In this document: piece after piece, positions 23,101-35,100 of the stretch
Layout: every line of letters starts with the position of its first letter
Position numbering within the stretch: the first letter of the stretch is position 1
Origin: DATBDM01 sp034664425
Lineage (GTDB): Bacteria; Actinomycetota; Thermoleophilia; Solirubrobacterales; Solirubrobacteraceae
DNA: 64,000 bases
Assembly: GCA_034664425.1 (NCBI GenBank)
Contig: JAXDHR010000149.1
Location: 20,218-84,217 of the forward strand
Direction: 5' to 3'
Position numbers and translations under genes: made by a program
Notes under the pieces: model-generated
What the model saw: the letters and a program-made list of their open reading frames with translations, nothing else
Told to the model about the DNA's origin: nothing
Databases searched by the model: none

Positions 23101-26100
23101 GGACCTGCCCGCCGGCCCGTACCTGCGCGTCGACGTCACCGGCGCCTCGCTGACCGTCGCCGGGCAGACGCTCACCGCCGACGTCTCGCTCGAGCGCACG
23201 ACGACGGCAGCGGCGCAGAGCGTGGTCCGCGCCGGCCTGAGCAACGTCGCCTTCTCGCTCTCCGCCGGCGGCCGGACGCTCGTCTCGCTCACCGATGGGC
23301 ATGGGCTCGCCCTGCTGGGGACGGGCACGATCGCCGCCCAGCTCGGCGGCACGGTCACGCTGTCGATCCCGGGCGTGACGCTGGCCGGCGATCTGCTCCT
23401 CGAGCTCAACACGGGCGCCGCGGTCCACGAGACCATCCGGGTGGCCGGCGTCGACACGCCGCTGACGCTTCCCGCCGGCCCGTACCTGCGCTTCGCGGGC
23501 ACGGGGCTCAGCCTGGAGGTCGCCGGGCAGCAGCTCAGCGGCGACGTCGCGTTCACCAAGAGCGGCACGTCCGCGCAGCTCGACGTCACCGGCGCGACGC
23601 TCTCGCTCGCCGGCGGCCTGGCATCGCTGACCGGCGCGAGCGCCCACCTGACGCTGGATCCCGCCGGCCTCGTCGGAACGTTCTCCGGCACCGCCGCGCT
23701 GGCCGTGCCCGGCGTGACCTTCTCGGCCGCGCTGAGCGCGGACATCGACACCCGTGCGGCCAGCCGCCACGTGCGCATCACCGGGACCGGCGTCGGGCTG
23801 TCGGTCGCCGGACAGACGCTCGCCGGGGACTTCTCGCTCGAGGACGGCGTCGACGCGAACGGCGGGCGCGTGCTCGAGGTCGCCATCCAGAGCCATGCCG
23901 GTGCCTCGCTGCTCACGCTCGGCACGTTCGTCGACGTCCGCCAGGCGACGGGCCAGCTGCTGGTCACGTCCGCCGGCGTGGCGGGGAGCCTGCTGATCAC
24001 CGACGCGACGATCGGCGTGCCCGGCGCCTCGTTCGCGCTGGCGCCCGGCGGCTCGCTCGGCATCTCGATGAGCACGATCCCCACCGCGGTCAGCGAGACC
24101 TTCACCATCGGCGGGGCCTCGACCGCGCTCGACCTGCCGGCCGGCCCGTACGTGAGCGTCCGGGTCATCGGCGGGCGGCTCACCCTCTCCGGCGTCGCCG
24201 GCACCCCGACGCTGCAGGGCAACTTCCTCTTCGACCAGCAGCCCGCCGCGGGCGGCGGGACGATCACGCGGCTCGCGGCCTCCGATGTCCAGGTGGCGGT
24301 CAGCGTCGGCGGCAGCAGCGCCACGCTGACGAACGGCGAGGGCGGCTTCGTGCTCACGGGGGCGGGCATCGCCGGCTACCTCTCCGGCCAGGCCAGCGTC
24401 GCGCTCGGTGGCGTCTCCGCCGGCGGTCAGCTCCTGCTGCGCGTGAACACGACCGGCGCGGCCGTCGACGAGACCATGGAGCTCGGGACCCGCAGCGTCC
24501 ACGTCGTCTTCGGGCCGACCGAGACGAGCGTATTCGAGGTCTCGATCTCGGACCTGACGCTGAACATCGCCGACTTCGTGACGATCGAGGGCAACGTCAC
24601 CTTCGGCAACCGGACGCTGGCCGACGGGACCGCGGCGAAGGCCTTCGCGGGCGATCACCTCACGATCTTCCTCGGCCAGGGACCGTCGCGGCTCTCCACC
24701 GGCGCGCCGAACCCGCTCGCCACCGGCGTCCTGCTCTCCGACGGTCGCGTCGGCCTGATCCAGGTCGGCAGCACCTACGCGCTGGTCGCGCAGGGCACGC
24801 TGAGCCTCGTCGGCATCAGCGGCGTCAGCATCGGCGGCACCGTCACGGTGCAGGTCAACACGACCGGGAAGGCGCTCGACGAGCTGCTCGCCATCCCGGG
24901 CAGCACCGCCGACCCGGTCGCAGTCACCTTCGCCACCGCCGCGGTGGTCAAGCGCTTCGCCGCCACCGGCGCCCAGGTCGGCGTCCTCGGCCAGTCGCTG
25001 TCGGCCGATCTCGCCTTCGAGCAGTCGGGCGGCGACCTCGCGGCCGCCGCGAGCAACGTCTCGCTGACGCTGGCCGGCGGCGCCGTCGCGCTCACCCACG
25101 GCAGCGCCGCGCTGTTGCTGACGCCGGCCGGCCTGGCCACGCGCGTCTCCGGCACGGTGGCGGTGAGCGCTCCCGGGGCGACCATCCACGGCACCTTCAG
25201 CGTGGCGATCAACACGACGGCCGCCGCCGTCGACCGGTCGTTCACCGTCGGCGGCCGGCAGCTGGCCCTCGACCTGCCCGCCGGGCCCTTCCTCCGCGTC
25301 GAGGCCACCGGCGCGACGATCGCGATCGGCGCGCAGACGCTGACCGCGGACGTCGCGATCGAGCGCAGCACCACCGCGACCGGCAACGCGGTCACGGTGA
25401 TCGGCGCGAGCAACGTCGCCTTCGCCCTGACCGCCGGGACCACCTCGGTGCTGCGGCTGGCCGGCGGGTCGGGCGCCTTCGTCCTGACGGCCTCGGGCCT
25501 CGCCGGGCGCCTGAGCGGCCAGGTCGCGCTCACCCTCCCGGCCGCGGTCACGCTCACGGGCGACCTGACGCTTGCCGTCAACACCACCTTCGCGGCCGTC
25601 GACCAGGACGTCGCCGTCGGCGGCTCGACCGTCTCGCTGGCTCTGCCGGCCGGGCCGTACCTGCGCTTCGAGGGCGCCGGGCTGGCCGTCGACGTCCTCG
25701 GCCAGCGGCTCACGGGCGACTTCGCGTTCGAGCAGGCCACCGACCTCGGCGCGAACCAGGTGCCCGGTGGCGGCGACGACACGGCGACGGTCAAGGTCGG
25801 CGCGACCAACGTCGCGCTCAGGCTCGGCGGCAGCTCCCCGATCGTCTCCGTGACGAACGGGACGGCCGCCTTCCTGCTCACCGCCGGCGGCCTCGCGGGG
25901 CGCGTCGCGGGATCGGTCGCCGTCGCGCTGCCGCAGGTCTCGCTCCTCGGCGGCCTCGCCGTCGAGGTCAACACCACAGGCACCGCCGTCGACACCACGC
26001 TGCAGGTCGGCACGGCCCCGCTCGCGATCGAGCTCGACGCCGGTCCCTTCGTGCGCGTGGCCGGCACCGGCGTGCAGCTCGTCGTGCTCGGCCAGACGCT

Positions 26101-29100
26101 CACGGGCGACTTCTCCGTCACGCGCACGACGGATGCCACGGGCACGGCCGCCACGACGCTCCACGCCGAGCACGTGACGCTCGCGCTGGGCGGCGGAGCG
26201 GCGGCCCCGCTGCTGACGGTGACGCAGACCGGCGCCGCGGATCTCGTCCTCACGAGCGCGGGCATGGCCGGGTCCTTCGCCGCCTCCGTGGCCGTCGCCG
26301 TCCCTGGGGTCACGTTCACCGGCGCGGTCGCGATCGACGTCAACACCACGGGCGTCACGGCCGGCGCGCTCCCCGCCGGCCCCTTCATCCGGGTTCGCGG
26401 CACGGGCATCGCGCTCAACGTGTTCAGCCAGTCCCTGTCCGCCGATCTGACGTTCGAGCAGGCGACGGATGCCAACGGCGCCAAGGTCGTGCGCATCGGC
26501 GTCGCCAACGGCACGCTGTCGCTCGCCGGTGGGCTCGTCGCCGCCTCCGCCGGGAGCGGCCTCTTCGTCGTGACCCCGGGCGGCCTCGCCGGGTCGGTCG
26601 CCGTCTCGGTCGCCGTCGATGCCGACGGCGTCACCGCGGCCGGGAGCTTCGCCGTGTCGCTCAACACAACCGGCGCCGCCGTCTCCGAGCAGCTCGTCGT
26701 CGGCGGGGCGACGGTCGCCGTGGCCGTGCCCGCCGGCCCGTACCTGCGCGTCGAGGGCAGCGACGTCGTGCTCAAGGTGGCGGGCCAGGTCCTCACGGGC
26801 TCGTTCGCCTTCGAGCAGGCCGGCTCGCTGGTCAAGATCGCCGCCACGGGCGTCGGGCTGGCGCTGGGCGACGGCACCCGCAACGTGCTCGTGCTCAGCG
26901 GCGGGTCGGGCCTGTTCGTCATCGGTGCGGACCACAAGATCGCGGGGCGCGTCAGCGCCGCGGCGTCGCTCTCCGGCGTGCCGAACGTCAGCGTCGCCGC
27001 GACGCTCGACGTCGAGGTCAACCAGACCGGCGACGTCGTCGATCAGAGCTTCACGGTCGGTGGCGCGACCACCACGCTGCACCTCGACAGCGGCACCTAC
27101 GTGCGCGTGCACGGGTCCGCGGTCACGCTGCTCGTCGCGGGCCAGTCCGTCACGGGCAACTTCACGTTCACCAAGGACGCCGCGCAGGTGACCGTGTCCT
27201 TCGACCACGTCGTCATCGGCCTCGGCGACGGCACCACCGACTTCGTCACGGTCAGCCAGCACGACGGGCAGACGGGGACGCTGACGCTCGCGGCCGCCGG
27301 GCTGTCCGGGACGTTCGCCGCTGACGTGGCCATCCACGTCCCCGACGTGAACCTGACCGGCACCCTCGAGGTCACGGTCGACTCGGCGGCCAAGACCGTC
27401 AAGGTCGTGGCCGACAACCCGACGTTGACCATCGCCGGACAGCAGCTCGGCGCGGCGACGCTGACGATCGAGAAGGCGACGGATGCCGACGGCCCCTACG
27501 TCGCGGTCCACGTCACCGACCTGACGCTCAGGCTCGGCAGCGCGGCGAGCCCGGTGCTCGAGGTCACGAGCGCCGCGGCGCTGACCGGCGACCTGCGCAT
27601 CACCCGCACGGGCGTGGCCGCCGCGTTCACGGCCAGCGCGGGGCCGACGCTGCATCTCCCGGCCGGCATCGGCTTCGAGGTCACGGGCGGCTTCACGTTC
27701 AAGCTCAACACCTCCGCGCTGCCGTCCGCCCCGCTCGGCCTCCCCGCCGGTCCGTTCCTCTACGTCGAGCTCGTCGGCGCCACGCTCTGCTTCGGCGGGA
27801 CGGGCACGAGCTGCAGCGGCGTGACGCCGTCCTTCAGCGGGACCTTCCGCTTCGACCAGAGCTCCCGCAGCGCACTGGTGCCGGGCACGCTGCAGGCGAT
27901 CAGCGGCGTGCGGGCGATGGCGACCGGCGACGTCAACCACGACGGCAGCATCGACGCCGTGCTCGCGACGAGCGGCGCCGACGTCGTGCTGCTCAACAAC
28001 GGTTCGGGTGGCTTCTCGTCGAGGACGGCGACGTCGGATGCGGCCGCCGGCGTCGCGCTCGCCGACATGAACAACGATGGCTGGCTCGACCTGGTCGTCG
28101 CCACCTCGAGCGAGGTGCGCGTCTACCTCAACCAGAAGACGGCGGCCGGTACGTGGCAGGGCTTCGCCACGATCACGGCGGCCACGGCCGCGGTGACCGA
28201 CATCGCCGCGGTGGCGGCGGGCGACGTCACGGGCGACGGTCTCGCCGATGTCGTCCTCGGCACGTCCTCGGGCGTGGTCGTCGTCGCCAACGCCGCCTTC
28301 TCCACGGCCGCGACGCCCGTCTGGCTGGGACTCGGCGCCGGCACGCCGGTCGCCGGCGGCGGTGTCACGGCCCTCGTGCTCGGCGACGTGGACGGCGACC
28401 ACCGCCTCGACGTGCTCGCCGCGACGACGGGCAGCGGCGCCACGCCGGAGATCCTCCGCAACCCGGGGGCGAGCGGCACGTGGACGGTCACGACCCTCGG
28501 GACCGCGACGGGCTCGAGCGCGGTCGCGCTCGCCGACCTCGATGGCGACGGCAAGCTCGACGCGATCGTCGCGTACGCCGGCGGTGCCGTCAGCGTCTTC
28601 CGCAACACGAGCTCGGGCACGCCGGCCTTCGCCGCGGCCACCGCACTCGCGCCCGCCGGCTCCGGCGCGACCGCCCTTGCCGCCGGCGACGTCGACGGCG
28701 ACGGCCATGTCGACGTCATCGCCGCGATCCCCAATGCCAACCGCGTGTGGATCAACCGCGGCGGGGCGACGCTCGGCTTCAAGGACGGGGTCGACGTGGC
28801 CAACGGCACGAGCACCGCCGTCGCGCTCGCCGTCGCCAACGTCGACACCGACCAGGACCTCGACCTGCTCGTCGCGGACCCGGGTGGCTTCCAGGTTGCC
28901 GCCGCGACCGCCCAGCCGCTCTCGCGCATCGGCTTCGACCACGTGACCGTGTCCCTGACCGCGTCGAGCGGCGGCGACACCGTCGGCATCAAGAACGGCC
29001 AGGGCGCCTTCGTGATCGGCAGCGACGGCGTGGCCGGCACCCTCTCGGGGCAGGTCTCGGTGCCCATCACCGGCTTCGACGCCGACGCGAGCGTCGGGGT

Positions 29101-32100
29101 GCGAATCAACACCACGACCAAGGCCTGGGACGAGTCGGTCACGGTCGGCGGGGTCACCATCCCGATCGTCTTCTCCGACGCGGAGAAGCGCATCTCGAGC
29201 AACTTCATCGCCTTCTCGGGCAAGTTCTCGCTGCGCATCGGCAACTTCGTCGAGATCGAGGCGACCGCGGCGCTCGACCCGAGCTCGGGCTACGGCACGG
29301 CGCGCATCTTCGTCGGCCTCGGGCCGTCGAAGCTCAGCGACGGGACGCTCAACCCGAACGCGCGCGGCGTCCTCTTCGACGGCGCGAGCTACGCGTACTC
29401 CAAGGACTCGAGCGGCAAGTACGCCGTGCACGTCTCCGGCACGGCGACGCTGGTCGGCTTCACCGGCATCACGCTGAGCGCGACGCTCGCCGTGGACTTC
29501 AACGAGACCGGCGCCTCGGTCACGCTCGGCGACGGCACCTCCGAGGTCGTGCAGACCACCAAGAAGGTCTCGGCCACGAACATCGACGTGGTCGTCGGCG
29601 GCCAGGTGCTGCACGGCGGCTTCGACGTGACGATCGACGGCCCGTCGGGCCAGGTCACGGGCATCGACCTCCATTCTGTCGCGCTCTCCCTCGGCGACGG
29701 GATCGTGACCGTCGGCGGTCTGAGCGGCTCGATCGGGCTCACGAGCGCGGGCGTCTACGGCCGCATCGGCGGCACGGTGACCGTGGGCGTCCCCAACTTC
29801 GGCTCGTCGCTGCCGGTCAGCGTCCAGGTCAACACCACGGCGGACCCGCGCAACCTCACCCTCGACCCGGTGGGCACGCCGGCGATCCCGGCGCACTCGC
29901 TGCGCGTGCAGGCCGCCGGCGCGGACCTGACGATCGCGGGCCAGACGCTGCACGGCACCTTCGCGTTCGAGCAGATCGACGGCCCGCTGAGCCCGCAGGC
30001 GCCGGCCGGGGCGACGCCGCCGCATTACGTGCGGATCGCCGCGACCGGCGTCACGCTCACCCTCGGCGATCCGGGCGCCGGCGTCGCGCTCACGGCCGGC
30101 GAGGGCCTCCTGCTGGTCACGCCGGGTGGGCTCGCCGGGCGGATCGGGGGGATGGTGTCGGTCACGCTCCCCGGTGCGCCCGTGAGCCTGACGGGGACCT
30201 TCACGGTCGCCTTCAACACCGGGACCACGGCCGTGGACGAGACCTGGACCATCGCCGGCGAGTCCAAGACGCTCTCCGTGCCGGCCGCCGCGAGCACCGG
30301 AACGCCGGCGACCGCCGTGCCCTTCCTGCGCGTCGAGGGCACGGGCGTGGCGCTCGACGTCTTCGGTCAGCGGCTGCGCGGCGACTTCACCTTCACCCGC
30401 TCGGACGCCAAGACGACGATCTCGGCGGCCAACGTGGCGCTCGCCCTCGGGGACGGGACGACCGCCGTCGCGACCCTCTCGGAGGGCACCGGCAGCTTCA
30501 TGATCGCCGCCACGGGCGTGACCGGAACGCTGTCCGGCCACGTCGCCTTCGCGATCCCCGGTGTCGACATCCACGGCACGTTCGGGCTCGACCTCGACAC
30601 CCGCGTCGCCACGCAGCATCTGCAGGTGAGCGCGACCGACGTCGTCCTCACGGTCGCGGGCCAGACGCTGAGCGGATCCTTCACCTTCGCCCAGCAGACG
30701 CGGCCCGACGGCTCACGCGTGGTCACCGTCGACGTCCCGACCGCCTCGATGACCTTCGCCGGACTCGGCACGGTCGACCTGCACGGCTCGCTGCTGATCA
30801 CGAACGCCGGGCTCGCGGGCGCGCTCACGCTCACCACGGCGCTGTCGTTCGGCTCGGGCGTGACGCTCGGCGGCGCCTTCGCCCTCCAGCTCAACAGCGC
30901 GACGACCGCGGTCGTCCTCTCCGACGGCACGCGGCTCCCGGCCGGGCGCTTCCTCCGGATCGAGGGCACCGGCGTGACGCTGACGATCGGCACGGTGGTG
31001 ATCGGCGGGTCGTTCGTCGTGCAGCAGACGACCAACAGCCTCGGGCAGGCGCGCACCGTCCTCGCGCTCTCCGGCGGCCACCTCGACCTCTCTCCGTCGC
31101 TGACCGGCGTCCTCGACGGCCTCAGCGGCGGGCTGCTCGTCACGAGCGCCGGGCTCGCCGCGCAGATCACCGGATCGGCCGATCTGCGCGGCGTCCTGCC
31201 CGCCGACGTCGACCTGGCCGGGACCTTCACGCTCGCGCTCAACCGCACCGGCGCTCCCGTCGCCGAGACGATCGCCGTCGGCGACGGGTCCGTGACGCTC
31301 GCCCTCGCGGCGGGGCCCTACCTGCGGATCGCGGTCACCGGCGCACGGCTGAGCGTCGCCGGGCAGACGCTCAGCGGCTCCTTCGCGCTCGACCAGGGCC
31401 CGACGGATACGACGATCGCCGCGTCGAACGTCGCCTTCGCGTTCGGCGACGGGACGACGCCCCTCGTGGCGCTCACGAACGGGTCCGGCAGCCTCACGAT
31501 CAACGGCGCGACGAAGGTCATGACCGCGTCGGTGACCGGAACCGTCGCCGTCCACGTGCCCGGCGTCGACTTCTCCGGCGCGCTGACGCTCTCGCTCGAC
31601 ACCTCCCCGACGACGGGCTACCTCAAGCTCGGCGGCACGGGTGTGGCGCTCAGCGTCTTCGGCCAGTCGCTCTCGGGCGACCTCTCCTTCCAGCAGGTGA
31701 CGAGCGCGACGGGCCGCACGCTGCGGCTCAACGCGAAGAACGTCAAGCTGGTCCTCGGCGATCCCGCGGGCGTCAACGTCACGGTGCAGCAGGGCCCGAC
31801 CGACAGCGCCGAGGTGGTCGTCACCGCCGCCGGCATCAGCGGCGACATCGCCGCATCGATCGCGATCAACGGCCTCGACAGCTCCACGTTCTCGCTGGGC
31901 ACGACCGCGGTGCGGGTGCGCTTCAACACCGTCGCGGCGCCCGTCCAGCTCGCGTCGGAGCTGCTGCCGGCGGGCCGCTTCGTGCGCGTCGAGCTGACGA
32001 CCGCGGCGACGATCTTCGGCCAGAGCCTCACGGGCGCCTTCTCCTTCGAGAGCTCCACGAGCGCGGGCGCGGGCAACGCGATCGGGACCTCTGACGACCG

Positions 32101-35100
32101 CTCGATCGTCAAGATCGCCGCCTCGGGCGTCGGGCTCTTCTTCGGCAGCGAGGGCGACACGTCGACCACCGCCGACGACGTCGGGCTGCGGATCACCGAC
32201 GGGACCGCGCTGCTGCTGATGACGCCCGACGGCTTCGCCGGCCAGATCACCGCGGCGGCGACCATCAGCCTCACGCCCGGCGCGATGGCCTCCACCAAGC
32301 TCGTGACCGTGCGCGTCAACGCGATGCGCCAGACGGTGACGGGAACGTCCAACGTGGTTGCCGTCGCGGTCGACGAGACGTTCACGGTCGGCGGCGTCAC
32401 CAAGCAGCTCACGCTCCCTGCGGGCCCGTACCTGTCGATCGAGGCCGACGGCGTCGCCGTCACCTTCGCCGGCCAGAGCATCACGGCCGACCTGACCTTC
32501 GAGCACCTCCGGCCCGTCGGCGCGAACGGGTTCATCGACGCTACCGACGCCGACGTGACCCACATCACCGTCGCCAACGCCGGCCTGCGGATCGGCAGCG
32601 CGCAGCGCGACTTCGCCGTCGTCTCGGGCGGCCACGGGACGTTCACGATCGTGGGCAGGAGCGGCACGACGCCGGGCGGCGTCTACGGGAGCCTGACCGC
32701 CGACGTCGCCGTCGACGTTCCCGGCGTCCATGTCTCGGGCACCTTCGCCGTCGCGGTCAACACCACCACGGCCGACCAGGGCGCGCTCGCGAGGCAGTCA
32801 GTGCTCGTCTCGGGCACCGGCGTATCCCTGACGGCCTTCGGCCAGACGCTCACGGGCGATCTCTCCTTCTCGAAGTCGCCGACCGCGGTCGCCATCACCG
32901 CCACCAACCTGGTCCTCGTGCTCGGCAGCGGGTCCACGCCGTTTCTCACGGTGACGGTCGCCTCCGGCGCGCTGCAGGTCACGAACGCCGGCATCGCGGC
33001 CCACCTCGTGGCCACGATCCAGCCCAGCGCCCAGCTGTCCTCCTACCTCTCGTTCGGCACCGGCTTCACGCTCGCGCTGGACCTCAACACGGCCGCGACG
33101 GCGCAGACGGCCGGCGGCGCCACCGTCGCGCCCGGCCTGCTCGTCCAGGCGGGTACGCCGGGGCACCCGATCAGCGTCACCGTCTTCGGGCAGACCCTGT
33201 CGGGCGTCTTCTCGTTCCAGCAGCAGACCACCGCGGCCGGCACCAAGATCGTGCGCATCGCCTTCACCGAGGCCGGGCTGTTCCTCGGCGACGCCGGCAC
33301 GCACGAGGGCGTGACGCTGGACTCCGGCGCCGGCGCCGTCCTCGTGACCCCGCAGGGCGTCGCGGGCGAGCTCTCGGGGCACATCGCGCTGACGACCGAG
33401 CTCCAGCAGCGGCTCAACGCGACGCTCGGCTCGACCGTCACGATCCAGTTCAACACGCTCGGCACGGCGGTCGACGAGGTCTTCGCCTTCACCGGCGGCG
33501 ACGTCGCCATCGCCACGACGCGCCAGGGCGGGGCCGCGGCGACCGAGGTCCAGACGATCACGCTCGGGTCCGGCTCCGCGCCGTTCACGCTCGGGGTCGA
33601 CGTCAACCGCAACGGGCGCATCGACGCCGCCGAGGTGACGCGCTCGCTCACGGCACCGAGCGCGAGCGCGCTGCAGTCCGCGATCGAGGCGCTCTACGGG
33701 AGCGCAGGCAGCGGGCACGTCGCGGTCACGCAGGCGGGCGCCGCCTACACCGTGACGTGGGCGCAGAACGGCGACCAGGCGCCGATCGTCGCCAACGTCA
33801 CGGGGCTCAAGCTGCAGGCCGGACCGTTCGTCCGCGCGCTCGCGCTCGACACCGTGATCACCGTCGACGGCGTCGGCCTGCGCGGCGACTTCGCCTTCGA
33901 CCGCGTGACGTCCAACGGTGTCACCGTCACGCGCGTCGCGGGCGTCAACGTGTCGATCGCCACCTCCGAGACGCTGCCCGGCATGTCCACCAACCCGGGC
34001 GTCACCGGCGGCCAGGGCGCGCTGTTCGTCTACTCGGGCGCCAAGACGGGCATCGCGGGGACGATCAGCGGGCGGATCGCGACATCCGTCGGCAGCTTCT
34101 CGGCGCAGGCCACCGTCGGCATCTCGTTCAACACGACCAACACCAACGTCAACGAGACGGTGACGATCGGCGCGACGACGCTGACCGTGAAGCTGCCGGC
34201 CTCGCCGACGTTCTCCTTCGACCTGACCGACGTCGCCTTCGACTTCGGCGGCATCCTGCAGGTCCGCGGCAACTTCAAGTTCGCCGGCGACACGGCGACC
34301 GCCACCGCCGTCGAGATCTTCGTCGGCCACACCGAGATCGACGCGGCGACCGGCGAGCCCGGCAGCTTCAAGCTCGACGACGGCAGCGTCCGGCCGGGCA
34401 CGATCGGCGTCCTGCTCTCAAACGCGACGATCGTCGTGCAGCGCTACGGGAGCACGTCGCCGCGGCCCTACGCGCTCTACGCCACGGGCGCGCTGCAGCT
34501 CGTCGGGCTCGACGGCCTCGACGTCTCGGGCACGGTCAGCTTCCGGGTCAACACGGACACCGCGCCGCACACGATCCCGGACGGCTCCGGCGGCAGCGGC
34601 ACGATCGCGCTCGACGCGGGCGCCTTCTCGTTCATCGCCGGCAACGTCCACATCGGCGTCGCCCACGTGCTCGACATCGCCGGCACCCTCGTCCTGACGC
34701 GCCGCCCCGACGGCACCCTCGACCTGACGCTGGCCAACACGCTGGTCGGCATCCAGATCTCCGGCACCGACGTGTTCCAGATCAGCGGCAGCGCGAGCTT
34801 CACGATCGCGCCGGTCACCGGCTTCCATCTCGTGAACTTCAAGGTCACGGGCTTCGAGCTCTTCGGCGCCGTCGGCCTCGACATCCCGACGGGTGCGGGC
34901 ACGACGCCGACGACCGGCGGCTCGGCGACGTCGACCGGAGCAGCGCCGCCGATCGCCCTGCCGGTGGCCCACCTCGCCGCGCCGCTCAGCGGAGCCGTGC
35001 TGATGCCCGGCGCGGTCACGCACATCGACGTCACCTTCACCGACCTGAGCGGCGTGGGCATCGACGCGGCGACCATCAAGGGCGACGAGCTGATCGTGAC

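Noticed and set aside
20132..30619. Very long open frame on the minus strand opposite the giant gene (nearly 3,500 codons), with similar ones at 36161-43720, 44504-50377 and 50405-56566
   Set aside because: The translations are Arg/Asp/Gly/Val-rich without any domain, and they mirror the repeat structure of the true strand. G+C-rich wobble positions remove stop codons in the antisense frame.
16480..34890. Regular DNA repeats that might be read as a CRISPR-like or satellite array
   Set aside because: Unit length of about 360 nt, strong divergence, and codon-phased conservation of a protein motif show that these are protein-coding repeats.
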